This document shows, piece by piece, positions 26,283-35,012 of a DNA stretch of 64,000 nt. Position 1 is the first letter of the stretch, and every line of letters starts with the position of its first letter. This DNA is from Maridesulfovibrio ferrireducens (GTDB lineage: Bacteria; Desulfobacterota; Desulfovibrionia; Desulfovibrionales; Desulfovibrionaceae): assembly GCF_016342405.1 (NCBI RefSeq), contig NZ_JAEINN010000003.1, forward strand, positions 124,001 through 188,000, in the 5' to 3' direction. The notes beneath the pieces were generated by a model. It was given only the letters and a program-made list of their open reading frames with translations, was not told the DNA's origin and did no database searches. The position numbers and the translations under genes were made by a program.

Positions 26283-27611
26283 ATGTCTCTTCTTGAATGT
26301 GACCTGATCATTTACGGCTCCAGTGTTATTACACAGGATGAAAACCGATCCATTATCAACGACGGTGCAATAACAGTTACTGGGAAAACGATTTCCGATG
26401 TAGGGCCGAAGTCTGAAATAGACCGAAAATGGACCGCCTCAAAGACTCTGGATGCTGGAAAATCGATTCTAATGCCCGGAATGATCAATTCACACACTCA
26501 CGTACCCATGACACTAATGCGAGGCGTAGCAGACGACCTCCCACTGCTTACATGGCTGCATGACTACATCTTTCCTATTGAAGCCGGGCTGAATAAAGAA
26601 CTGGTCGAACTGGGAGCGCATCTTGGTTGCGCAGAAATGATAGCAGGAGGGACTACAGCTTTTCTTGACGGCTACATGCACGAAGATGCTGTAGGCAAAG
26701 CGGTTGACGAATCAGGTATGAAAGCTGTTTTAGGTGAAGGTTTTTTCGAATTCCCATCCCCTTTTTTTAAAACAGCAGAACAGGCATGGGAAGTCATGGA
26801 AGTTTTGCACGAACGTTTTTCAAAACATGACAGAATCAGTATTTCCATAACCCCGCATGCAGTTTTTACAACCAACCCTGATCAACTGGTTGAAAGCATG
26901 GAACTGGCTGAAAAACTGGATGTGCCTTGGCAGATACATTGTGCGGAGTCTATTCCCGAAACAGAACTTACTTTAAAAAAATTCGGCAAAAGACCTCTTG
27001 AAATTCTGCGCGATAACGGTCTATTAACAGCCCGAACCAGAATTCATCACTGCGTTGACGTGACTGAACAAGAAATAGCGCTGCTAAGTTCATCAGGAAC
27101 AATGGTTTCGCACAACCCACAGAGCAATCTTAAGCTTGGGTCAGGCATTTGTCCTCTGACGAAGTTGCTTGACGCAGGAATTACAGTAGGCCTCGGGACT
27201 GACGGAGCCGCCAGTAATAACGACCTGAATATGTTTGAAGAAATGCGGACAGCGGCACTGTTGCAAAAAGGAATCCTTCAAGATCCTACAGCAATCCCCG
27301 CTCAGACTGCACTTGATCTGGCAACTGTCAACAGCGCTGATTTTCTAGGCTTAACCGACACTGGAAGCATAAAGCCGGGAATGAAAGCTGATATTATTGC
27401 TATAAATATGAACAAAATGCACCTGAAACCAGTATACAATCCCCTATCTCACGTTGTATACTGCGTCGGCGCTCAGGATGTAAGCCTCACAATTTGTGAT
27501 GGAAAGGTTCTTTATCACGACGGTAAACATTTTACTGTTGATATCGAAACGGTCTCGCATGAAGCTGAAAAGGCCGTAAAATGGGCGCTCAGTAGACTTA
27601 AAAATCATTAA
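26283..27611 (+). CDS. mtaD: 5-methylthioadenosine/S-adenosylhomocysteine deaminase
   Basis: Amidohydrolase of the TrzN/AtzA-SAH deaminase branch, expected to deaminate methylthioadenosine, S-adenosylhomocysteine or related adenosines to inosines with a single metal. Of 442 residues, the barrel starts at LMPGMINSHTHVPMTLMRG (metal-binding HTH, about 70), then LLTWLHDYIFPIE, the second-sphere IHCAESIPE, RIHHCVDV and the catalytic GLGTDGAASNN. The C-terminal beta domain ends the protein. Length is normal. It lies 64 bases after mtnP; both may act on the by-products of SAM use. 8-oxoguanine or other adenosine analogues remain possible substrates. Confidence 0.88.
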   Translation: MSLLECDLIIYGSSVITQDENRSIINDGAITVTGKTISDVGPKSEIDRKWTASKTLDAGKSILMPGMINSHTHVPMTLMRGVADDLPLLTWLHDYIFPIEAGLNKELVELGAHLGCAEMIAGGTTAFLDGYMHEDAVGKAVDESGMKAVLGEGFFEFPSPFFKTAEQAWEVMEVLHERFSKHDRISISITPHAVFTTNPDQLVESMELAEKLDVPWQIHCAESIPETELTLKKFGKRPLEILRDNGLLTARTRIHHCVDVTEQEIALLSSSGTMVSHNPQSNLKLGSGICPLTKLLDAGITVGLGTDGAASNNDLNMFEEMRTAALLQKGILQDPTAIPAQTALDLATVNSADFLGLTDTGSIKPGMKADIIAINMNKMHLKPVYNPLSHVVYCVGAQDVSLTICDGKVLYHDGKHFTVDIETVSHEAEKAVKWALSRLKNH

Positions 27612-27648
27612 CCCAAAAAAATGCAACTATTTTCAAGCAGTTTTTTTC

Positions 27649-27678
27649 TTGACAATATAGGTCAACACTGCATAGGGA
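27649..27678 (+). promoter_or_regulatory. candidate promoter of the PxxKW protein gene
   Basis: A consensus TTGACA at 27649-27654 is followed, 18 bases later, by TAGGGA (27673-27678), a poor -10. It would give a leader of about 65 bases containing a small hairpin. Confidence 0.35.
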
Positions 27679-27710
27679 ATTGTGCTTTTCGATATAAATA
27701 TTACATAAAA

Positions 27711-27726
27711 CGCTTGCTCGCAAGCG
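27711..27726 (+). other. leader hairpin before the PxxKW gene
   Basis: CGCTTG and CAAGCG pair perfectly around a CTCG loop, 24 bases before the start codon and just ahead of the ribosome site. It could stabilise the 5' end of the mRNA or tune translation. Confidence 0.4.
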
Positions 27727-27749
27727 ACTTGCCAAACAGGAGGCGCTAC

Positions 27750-28040
27750 ATGTCTAAAAAGAATGCTAAATTACATGCACTTGACGGTGCTGAAATGACT
27801 GCAGAAGGTCTGTCTTTCAAAGGAACCATCTTGGAACCTGTTGTTGAACAGTGTGAAGGATGCGAACGTGCTATTGAATTCGATAGCAAAAACTACTGCC
27901 CAAGCTACGCTCAGCCTGCCAAAAAATGGAGTCACGGCGTATGTAACTTCGCAACTCACGCACGTGCAGGAGTTGACAAAGAAGGTAAAGTCAAGGTTAA
28001 CCCATTGAAAGCTTCCAAGCGTGCAGCACGCGGCCGGTAG
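27750..28040 (+). CDS. PxxKW family cysteine-rich protein
   Basis: A 96-residue basic protein with four cysteines (CEGC, then NYCPSYAQPAKKWSHGVC) and the PAKKW sequence that names the PxxKW family, found mainly in sulfate-reducing relatives; the role is unknown, and metal binding by the four cysteines is inferred. The start is set at ATG 27750 by AGGAGG seven bases before it; the longer frame to 27621 has no such site. The leading and trailing segments are Lys-rich. Two terminators follow, so it is a single-gene unit. Confidence 0.8.
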   Translation: MSKKNAKLHALDGAEMTAEGLSFKGTILEPVVEQCEGCERAIEFDSKNYCPSYAQPAKKWSHGVCNFATHARAGVDKEGKVKVNPLKASKRAARGR

Positions 28041-28090
28041 TAATCAGCCTGCTCTGCCTTTCTAGGCAAGTCGTTAATCTTACTTACCTG

Positions 28091-28112
28091 AAAAACAGCC
28101 AAAACTGTTTTT
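28091..28112 (+). terminator. first terminator after the PxxKW gene
   Basis: AAAAACAG pairs perfectly with CTGTTTTT around CCAAAA; the T run forms the 3' arm. Confidence 0.6.
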
Positions 28113-28134
28113 CGACAAAGGTATATTCGTGTAT

Positions 28135-28164
28135 TAAAGGAGCCGGACTAGTTCCGGCTCTTTT
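28135..28164 (+). terminator. second terminator after the PxxKW gene
   Basis: AAAGGAGCCGGA pairs with TTCCGGCTCTTTT around a short loop, GC-rich stem then T. Backs up the preceding hairpin. Confidence 0.8.
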
Positions 28165-28247
28165 CGTTAGTATGTCCGTATATAATTATCCGGACTTTTT
28201 CACTTTTTAAAACAACAATAAATTCAGATTAAAAACTGGAGAGATTA

Positions 28248-29468
28248 ATGCCCGGTCAGCTTCTGTCTAAAATCGATGCACTGAAAGATACCGCCCTTGA
28301 ACTCCATTCTAAACTGGTTTCAATACCTGCAATCGGCCCGACTAATAACGGCGGAGGAGAAAAGGATAAGGCTGATTATCTTACTTCCTATCTCAAAGAG
28401 CACGGTTTCGGAGAAGTTAAATCTTACAATGCCCCGGACGACAGGGTTGAATGCGGCTACAGACCGAATCTTGTAACGATTCTACCCGGACAGGACAGAT
28501 CTAAGACTCTCTGGATTATTTCACACATGGATGTTGTACCGGTCGGCGACTTAAGTCTTTGGAACAATGATCCCTTTACTCTTGTTCAGGACGGCGATGA
28601 CATTTACGGACGCGGAACAGAAGATAATCACCAAGGCATCGTCAGCTCTATTTTAGCCGCACGCGCTTTAAAAGAATGCGGCATGACTCCGGGTTGCAAC
28701 GTCGGTCTGATCTTTGTTTCCGACGAAGAAACAGGCAGCGAATACGGTCTCGAATACATGCTTAAAGAGCATGAAAATTTATTTAAAAAGAATGATCTTT
28801 TTCTTGTTCCTGATTCCGGCTCTGCGGATTCAAGCATGGTGGAAGTTGCGGAAAAAAGTACAGTATGGCTGAAAGTTACAGTTGAAGGTAAGCAGTGTCA
28901 TGCCTCAACACCTGAACACGGTGTAAACTCACTTGTTGCAGCAGCTGCCCTGATTGTTGAAATTCCTGAACTTCATTTCCACTTTGACGAACAGGATGAA
29001 CTTTTCTCTCCTCCCTACTCTACTTTTATCCCGACTAAAAAAGAAGCAAACGTTGAAAATATTAATACCATGCCGGGCAAAGATGTTTTCTACATTGATT
29101 GTAGAGTGCTCCCTAATTACGACCTTAAAGAAGTTATTGAACAGGTCGAAGGGATGGGAAATTATGTAGCTGAAGAATTCGGGGTAAAGGTTACAGTTGA
29201 AATAGACACCAAAAATCAGGCCGCACCTCAAACCTCAATCGATGCTGAAATTGTTGAAAAAACAATATTCGCGATCAAAGAAATTTACGGTGTTGACGCC
29301 AAAGCCTGCGGAATCGGCGGTGGCACTGTTGCCGCTCATCTGCGTGAACGCGGTTATCAGGCCGTTGTATGGTCAACTCTCCTTAATCAGGCTCATCAGC
29401 CTAATGAAAAAGGATCTCTGGCTAACACTCTCGGCGACGCAAAAGTTATGGTTCTTCTCCCCTTTTAA
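28248..29468 (+). CDS. M20 family metallo-hydrolase
   Basis: Di-zinc exopeptidase/deacylase of the M20 family (ArgE, DapE and CPG2 relatives). In 406 residues: first metal motif IISHMDVVPVG, the bridging Asp in YGRGTEDNHQG, the catalytic Glu pair in VSDEETGSEYG, PDSGS, the lid-domain dimerisation segment starting at VEVAEKSTVWLKVTVEGKQCHAS, and a closing His in NQAHQPNE. It is annotated generically because the substrate (an acyl-amino acid or dipeptide) cannot be read. A GGAGAG site precedes the ATG. It lies 24 bases upstream of mnmG. Confidence 0.88.
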   Translation: MPGQLLSKIDALKDTALELHSKLVSIPAIGPTNNGGGEKDKADYLTSYLKEHGFGEVKSYNAPDDRVECGYRPNLVTILPGQDRSKTLWIISHMDVVPVGDLSLWNNDPFTLVQDGDDIYGRGTEDNHQGIVSSILAARALKECGMTPGCNVGLIFVSDEETGSEYGLEYMLKEHENLFKKNDLFLVPDSGSADSSMVEVAEKSTVWLKVTVEGKQCHASTPEHGVNSLVAAAALIVEIPELHFHFDEQDELFSPPYSTFIPTKKEANVENINTMPGKDVFYIDCRVLPNYDLKEVIEQVEGMGNYVAEEFGVKVTVEIDTKNQAAPQTSIDAEIVEKTIFAIKEIYGVDAKACGIGGGTVAAHLRERGYQAVVWSTLLNQAHQPNEKGSLANTLGDAKVMVLLPF

Positions 29469-29492
29469 TAGCATTAAGCAGTAGACACTAGA

Positions 29493-31376
29493 ATGATTAG
29501 AAAACAGCCTCCACCGGAAGTATTTGACCTTATAGTCGCAGGAGCCGGACACGCCGGTTGTGAAGCAGCCATGGCAGCTTCCACTCTCGGCCTGAAAACC
29601 CTTTTGCTCACTATCAACGTTGATAGAATCGGGCATCTATCCTGTAATCCGGCTATCGGCGGACTTGCTAAAGGGCATATGGTCAAAGAGATTGATGCCC
29701 TCGGTGGATATATGGGACTGTGGTCAGATAAAGCCGGAATCCAGTTTCGCACCCTGAATACCCGGAAAGGACCAGCCGTACGGGCCAGCCGTGCCCAGAT
29801 GGACCGCAATGAATACATGTGTGTTGTTCAAAAAGATATTTTTGAACAGGAAAACCTGTGGGTAAAACAGGACACCGCTGAAACCTTGATCGTTGAAGAC
29901 GGCAAAGCCGGCGGAATCGTGACTAAAATTGGTGAAAGATTCAGATCCAAAACAGTCATGCTTACCACCGGAACCTTTTTGCAGGGACTTATCCATATTG
30001 GTCTTGAAAATTTCAGCGGCGGCAGAATGGGCGACCCGGCTTCCGTCGGCATGTCGGCATCACTTAAGAAAATCGGCCTGACACTCGGCAGACTCAAAAC
30101 GGGAACAACTCCCCGACTGCTCAAAGACTCAATCGATTTTGACATGCTGGAAGCGCAACATGGAGATAATCCCCCTGTTCCGTTCAGCTTTAGAACCGAC
30201 AAGATCCGTCTTCCGCAGGTTCCCTGCCACATAACTTACACCAACGAACAGACTCACGAGGCAATTCGCAGCGGCTTTGAAAGATCCCCTATGTTCACGG
30301 GAGTTATCAAAGGAACCGGAGCGCGCTATTGTCCTTCAATCGAAGATAAAGTTGCCAGATTTCCTGAAAAAGGAAGACATCAGATATTTCTTGAACCGGA
30401 AGGACTCGAAAGCCCCGAAGTATATCCAAGTGGCATTCCTACCAGCTTGCCTCTGGATGTGCAGAAGAGGATGATCAACTCCATTGTCGGCCTTGAACAG
30501 GCTCAGATAGTCAGACCGGGCTATGCAATCGAATACGATTTTGTTCCTCCGACACAATTATTGCCAACCCTTGAAACAAAGGCTCTGCCCGGGTTGTTTC
30601 TGGCAGGTCAGATCAACGGAACATCCGGTTACGAAGAAGCTGCAGCGCAGGGAATATGGGCTGCCATCAACGCATTCTGCTCTCTGACAGACCGTCCTCC
30701 TTTCGTGCTTTCACGGGATCAGGCTTACATTGCGGTGCTGGTTGACGATTTGGTCACTAAGGGAACTCAAGAGCCCTATCGCATGTTCACCTCCCGCGCA
30801 GAATACAGACTTCTCCTGCGGGAAGGAAATGCGGATCAAAGACTCACTGGAATAGGCAGAGAACTAGGCCTTGTGGGTGACGCACAATGGGAAAAGTACA
30901 GCGCTAAAAAGAAAGGTCTTGATGAAGTAATCAAGGGATTAAACTCAATCCGCATAAAACCTGACACGGCAACATGCGAGATCATCAAAAAGATAGGCGG
31001 AACGGCTCCCGGTAAATCTGTGCCCCTTGCGGCTTTGCTTCGTCAGCCCGAGCTGAACATTAACGACATGAAAGGTCTTTGGTCCGACATAGACACTTTC
31101 CCGGAAGACATTCTTCTTGAAGCTGAAACTCAGGTTAAATATGAAGGCTACCTTGTCAGACAGCAAGAACTGGTGAATAAATTCCGCCAAAAAGAGTCTG
31201 TAACAATTCCAAGGGATATAAACTATTCAGAAGTTTCCGGCCTGACAAGAGAAGGTGTTGAAAAACTGACCGAAGTACGCCCCTTAACATTAGGGCAAGC
31301 AAGCAGAATTTCAGGAATAACACCTGCAGCAATCTCGTCCATTGAAATCCATCTAAAAAAAATTGGAGCCATCTGA
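29493..31376 (+). CDS. mnmG: tRNA uridine-5-carboxymethylaminomethyl modification enzyme
   Basis: FAD protein (GidA) that, with MnmE, installs the carboxymethylaminomethyl group on wobble uridine 34 of several tRNAs. The 627 residues are normal length: FAD-binding VAGAGHAGCEAAMAAS, NPAIGGLAKGHMVKEIDALGG, KKGP-type loop NTRKGPAVRASRAQMDR, LKTGTTPRL, CPSIEDKVARFPEK, the second FAD motif GLFLAGQINGTSGYEEAAAQG, SRAEYRLLLREGNAD, and the C-terminal MnmE-binding helices with REGVEKLTEVRPLTLGQASRI. Its relative trmFO, a different tRNA methylase with similar folds, is at 40075. Confidence 0.97.
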   Translation: MIRKQPPPEVFDLIVAGAGHAGCEAAMAASTLGLKTLLLTINVDRIGHLSCNPAIGGLAKGHMVKEIDALGGYMGLWSDKAGIQFRTLNTRKGPAVRASRAQMDRNEYMCVVQKDIFEQENLWVKQDTAETLIVEDGKAGGIVTKIGERFRSKTVMLTTGTFLQGLIHIGLENFSGGRMGDPASVGMSASLKKIGLTLGRLKTGTTPRLLKDSIDFDMLEAQHGDNPPVPFSFRTDKIRLPQVPCHITYTNEQTHEAIRSGFERSPMFTGVIKGTGARYCPSIEDKVARFPEKGRHQIFLEPEGLESPEVYPSGIPTSLPLDVQKRMINSIVGLEQAQIVRPGYAIEYDFVPPTQLLPTLETKALPGLFLAGQINGTSGYEEAAAQGIWAAINAFCSLTDRPPFVLSRDQAYIAVLVDDLVTKGTQEPYRMFTSRAEYRLLLREGNADQRLTGIGRELGLVGDAQWEKYSAKKKGLDEVIKGLNSIRIKPDTATCEIIKKIGGTAPGKSVPLAALLRQPELNINDMKGLWSDIDTFPEDILLEAETQVKYEGYLVRQQELVNKFRQKESVTIPRDINYSEVSGLTREGVEKLTEVRPLTLGQASRISGITPAAISSIEIHLKKIGAI

Positions 31377-31488
31377 AAAGTTCCATTTTATACTTTGAGA
31401 TAATCAAAACCTGCGACTTTCCAAAAGATTAAAAAAAAAGTATAAGAGAATGCATAGTTCTAATCTTCTAAAAATCTGAAGGCCAAGA

Positions 31489-32529
31489 ATGCAAGCCGCA
31501 GTTGATCAGGCATATTTATACAAGGTTCTTCGAGGGTTCGGAGAAACCGGCCTTCCGCAGCAAACAATTAACATGCTCATTGTTATGGGTTTTTGTGTGG
31601 CTGTGCTTGCCGGAGCAGTACTTTGGTATAATAATCAGGAACTAAAAAAAAGACTGAACCCCATCCCTCCAAGTTGGCTGATTGGAAAATCCAAGATATC
31701 TAAAGTATTTGAAACGGCACTGGTATATCGCTCTAAAGTAGAAATCAGCTTCCATTCAACATCTGAAAAAAGAAAAACTATACCATGCTCAATTTCTGAT
31801 CTTACTCATGAAATACTGCTGGAAATGCCAACGAGAGAAGGGATTGGAAAATCTTGGATAGGACGTCAAATAGACGGTTTTTTCCACGTTCCCACCAAGC
31901 AGGCCGGTTTGGTGATTTTTTACCACTTTACCTCAGTGATCACCGACATCAGTTCAAAAGGTTCTTCGTACACTTATATTCATACTGAATACCCTAAATA
32001 CCTTGAGCAGACTCAAAAAAGAGAATTTTTACGAGTCTCTCCTCCATCCAGATATTATGACTATGTAAACATTATCCCCGATTCAACTCAGGGCATGAAG
32101 GCCGGACTTAAATTTATTACCACAAGTGGTGAATATTCTCCTGGATTCATGGGTGGAAAAGACTCTAGAACGAACCTTATTGATATTTCCGGAGGTGGAG
32201 TCTCTTTAGAGATTACTCACATGAGCACCAAACGTGCCGCCAACCTTAAATTGAGCAAAGGACAAAGTTTCCTTCTTCTTTTGGGATTGGTAGATACCGG
32301 AAACAAAGGAATAGTTCGTTACTTGTTCACAACCCGCATCAGACGTATTTTTATTGACCCGACTCAAGGAAAAGCCCAACTTGGACTTTCATTTGAAAAT
32401 CAATTTCTTGGATTTGATGACATAACTCAAAAACCCAAATGGGCCGCGCTTAAAAATAAAGGCAGTGCCGAAATGGATGACTGGTCTTACAACCTGCATT
32501 TAGAGTTATATAGAGAAGGAACAGAATAA
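31489..32529 (+). CDS. membrane-anchored PilZ domain protein (YcgR-like)
   Basis: A 346-residue protein with one N-terminal membrane helix (about 27-47), a YcgR-N-like middle part (about 75-165), and a C-terminal PilZ domain. The PilZ c-di-GMP motifs are RxxxR in QKREFLRVSPP (about 178-184) and DxSxxG in LIDISGGGVSLEI. By family it binds cyclic di-GMP and likely damps or redirects motility. The membrane anchor is not present in E. coli YcgR. The diguanylate cyclase at 36122 may supply the ligand. Its gene is flanked by wider gaps and is probably transcribed alone. Confidence 0.78.
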   Translation: MQAAVDQAYLYKVLRGFGETGLPQQTINMLIVMGFCVAVLAGAVLWYNNQELKKRLNPIPPSWLIGKSKISKVFETALVYRSKVEISFHSTSEKRKTIPCSISDLTHEILLEMPTREGIGKSWIGRQIDGFFHVPTKQAGLVIFYHFTSVITDISSKGSSYTYIHTEYPKYLEQTQKREFLRVSPPSRYYDYVNIIPDSTQGMKAGLKFITTSGEYSPGFMGGKDSRTNLIDISGGGVSLEITHMSTKRAANLKLSKGQSFLLLLGLVDTGNKGIVRYLFTTRIRRIFIDPTQGKAQLGLSFENQFLGFDDITQKPKWAALKNKGSAEMDDWSYNLHLELYREGTE

Positions 32530-32643
32530 TTGTAACAATTGCATATGATTGTTGACACAAGCCCTACATAATAATTACTTACTATACGAAATAGTTCTAA
32601 TAAATTTCTAAAATGTTTTTAAACTGCAAACAGGAGAATTCAC

Positions 32644-33462
32644 TTGGACGATGGCTCTGAGGGCCGATTATGGGCCAAATTAATTAATCTCTTTAGAAAA
32701 ACAGACTCACCTCTCGAAGAACATATTCTCGAAGCTCGGGAAGAAGGCGAAATAAAGAGCGAAGTTGTTTCGATGCTACTTAATGTTCTTGAACTCAAAG
32801 ACACAACTGCAAATGAAATAATGATTCCCCGTACCGATATAATCGGTGCTGAAATAAGCGGGGGACTTGCTGAAGTTGCCGAACAGATAATAGAGCACGG
32901 GCATTCCAGAATTCCCGTTTATATGGACACCAAAGATCATATTGTTGGAATTGTTCATGCCAAAGACATTATAGCTCCTCTTTTGGCAGGCCAAACATAT
33001 GAATCACTGGAAAAAATATTGCGTGATCCTTTTATTGTTTCCGAGAATATACAAATCAAAACCTTGCTGAAAGAGTTTCAATCAGGCAGAAACCACATGG
33101 CAATTCTGCAAGATGAATATGGCGGAACATCCGGTCTGATAACTATGGAAGATGTTCTGGAGGAAATCGTCGGCGACATTTCCGACGAACATGATGTTGT
33201 GCGCCCCTCGGATTTCTATGAAAGAGAGGATGGCAACTTCATGGTTTCCGGCAGAGTTTCTTTATGTGAAGTCTCTGAAAAATTCGACCTTGATCTGGAA
33301 TCTGAACACGTGGATTCAATCGGTGGATATCTATCCGAACTAATGGGAAGAATACCTCATATCGGTGAATTTATCGATGTGTCTGGATACAGATTCACTG
33401 TACACGAAAGTGATGCTAAGCAAATTACTTCCATTCTTGTAGAACCTCCCAAAGGCAGCTAG
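32644..33462 (+). CDS. corC: CorC/HlyC family CBS-domain protein
   Basis: Cytosolic protein with a CBS pair (about 70-190) and a C-terminal CorC_HlyC transporter-associated domain (about 195-270), the YbeX/CorC type associated with magnesium/cobalt efflux or ribosome maturation in E. coli. Family marks are TANEIMIPRTDIIG, HSRIPVYMDTKDHIVGIVHAKD, MAILQDEYGGTSGLITMEDVLEEIVGDI. There is no DUF21 membrane part. The start is TTG with AGGAG nine bases before it. lnt begins at the next base after the stop, the ybeX-lnt order known from many bacteria. Confidence 0.9.
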   Translation: MDDGSEGRLWAKLINLFRKTDSPLEEHILEAREEGEIKSEVVSMLLNVLELKDTTANEIMIPRTDIIGAEISGGLAEVAEQIIEHGHSRIPVYMDTKDHIVGIVHAKDIIAPLLAGQTYESLEKILRDPFIVSENIQIKTLLKEFQSGRNHMAILQDEYGGTSGLITMEDVLEEIVGDISDEHDVVRPSDFYEREDGNFMVSGRVSLCEVSEKFDLDLESEHVDSIGGYLSELMGRIPHIGEFIDVSGYRFTVHESDAKQITSILVEPPKGS

Positions 33463-34992
33463 ATGAACTTAGTCCTCCCGATTTTAATTGCTACGATTTG
33501 TGCCGGAATCGGCTATGCAAACCCTGCTGTACACTTTCCAGCGGCCGCCTTGGGATTCCCCTTGGCTCTGGGTTTAGTTGCTTTTTCAGCACGCTCGCCG
33601 CGCGAAGCTCTTAAAAGAGGATGGATCGTCGGTTCTTTTGCTTGTCTTGCATGCCTGTACTGGCTTGCCTACCCAGTCGGAGTTTACGGCGGAATATCAT
33701 GGTTTCTTGCTATCCCCTGCCCGATTCTTATGGCTATGGCGGTAGGAGGTTACTATGGACTTTATACGTTCATATTAAACATTGCCGCCCGCAAGCTACA
33801 TCCTTTCATGCTTTGCATTTTCAGCGGACTTCTTTGGACAACCATGGAGTTTGCACAGGGATATTTTTTTACAGGCTTTCCGTGGATGACTCTTTCATCC
33901 GCATTCTCCTTCTGGCCTGAATCAATTCAAGGTGCAGCTTTTGTAGGAGCATATGGACTTTCCGGACTTTTAGCCTCCATCACAACAGGCCTATTGACGT
34001 GGAAATCCTCAAACCTTGCAAAAATCTGGAGTGTTGGCATTTTGACGGCTATTGTCCTACTCGGAGTTCTGAGAACTCAGCCGGAAACTTTCTCAACACT
34101 CCGCAGCATTGGAAATGCTACAATCGGAGTTGTGCAAGGCAACATTGATCAAGGATCAAAATGGGATTCTAAATACCAGATTGCCACGCTTGATAAATAT
34201 ATAAAACTGAGCAAAAATTTCGCAGTCAAACCTGATTTGATAGTCTGGCCGGAAACAGCAATGCCCTTCCAGATACAAGATCCGAGCGACATGCGTGCAA
34301 CTCTGTTAAACTTCAGCAAAGATTCCGGCACCCCCCTCTTAACAGGTGCACCGGGTTATGTTCTGCACCCGCAGTCCAAATCTTACTCATTATACAACAG
34401 AGCTCTCCTCCTTGATCCACACAAAACAACCCTTGACTGGTATGAAAAATCACATCTGGTACCCTTCGGAGAGTATGTACCTCTTAAAGAATATTTACCT
34501 ATTGATAAGTTAGTTCAGGGCATTGGAGATTTTATTCCGGGCAAAGATGCCAGCCCTCTTCAAAGCGGCAACCTTGCTATGGGGATACTCATCTGCTATG
34601 AAGGAATCTTCCCGGAACTTGCTCAGGAACGAGTCGAAAAAGGTGCAAACCTGCTGATTAACATCAGTAATGACGCATGGTACGGAAAAACATCCGCACC
34701 GTTTCAACACCTCGGGCTGGTCTCACTCAGAGCTGTGGAACAGGGACGTTATCTGATTAGAGGCACTAATACCGGAATTTCCGCGTGCATTGATCCACTC
34801 GGCAAAGTATCTGATTCAACCGGCTTATTTGTTGATGCAGCTATTTTGACAACCCCCGAACTGATGACAGGAATGACCTTTTTCAGTTCCAACTATGAAT
34901 TAATGACATACGGCCCGTTATTTCTGACATTATTGTTCGTCATATGGATAGCAATTGCCCACCTCGTATCAGGCAATAAAAGAAAATACTAA
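33463..34992 (+). CDS. lnt: apolipoprotein N-acyltransferase
   Basis: Inner-membrane enzyme that adds the third acyl chain to lipoproteins after signal peptide removal. The 509 residues have about six N-terminal membrane helices (1-200), a nitrilase-like periplasmic domain (about 220-470) and a last membrane helix (about 480-505). The nitrilase triad is visible: Glu in VWPETAMPF, Lys in WYEKSHLVPFGEY and Cys in GILICYEGIFPEL. The start codon directly follows the corC stop, and prfB begins 20 bases after. Confidence 0.95.
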   Translation: MNLVLPILIATICAGIGYANPAVHFPAAALGFPLALGLVAFSARSPREALKRGWIVGSFACLACLYWLAYPVGVYGGISWFLAIPCPILMAMAVGGYYGLYTFILNIAARKLHPFMLCIFSGLLWTTMEFAQGYFFTGFPWMTLSSAFSFWPESIQGAAFVGAYGLSGLLASITTGLLTWKSSNLAKIWSVGILTAIVLLGVLRTQPETFSTLRSIGNATIGVVQGNIDQGSKWDSKYQIATLDKYIKLSKNFAVKPDLIVWPETAMPFQIQDPSDMRATLLNFSKDSGTPLLTGAPGYVLHPQSKSYSLYNRALLLDPHKTTLDWYEKSHLVPFGEYVPLKEYLPIDKLVQGIGDFIPGKDASPLQSGNLAMGILICYEGIFPELAQERVEKGANLLINISNDAWYGKTSAPFQHLGLVSLRAVEQGRYLIRGTNTGISACIDPLGKVSDSTGLFVDAAILTTPELMTGMTFFSSNYELMTYGPLFLTLLFVIWIAIAHLVSGNKRKY

Positions 34993-35012
34993 AAGGATTA
35001 TACAGAAAAACA

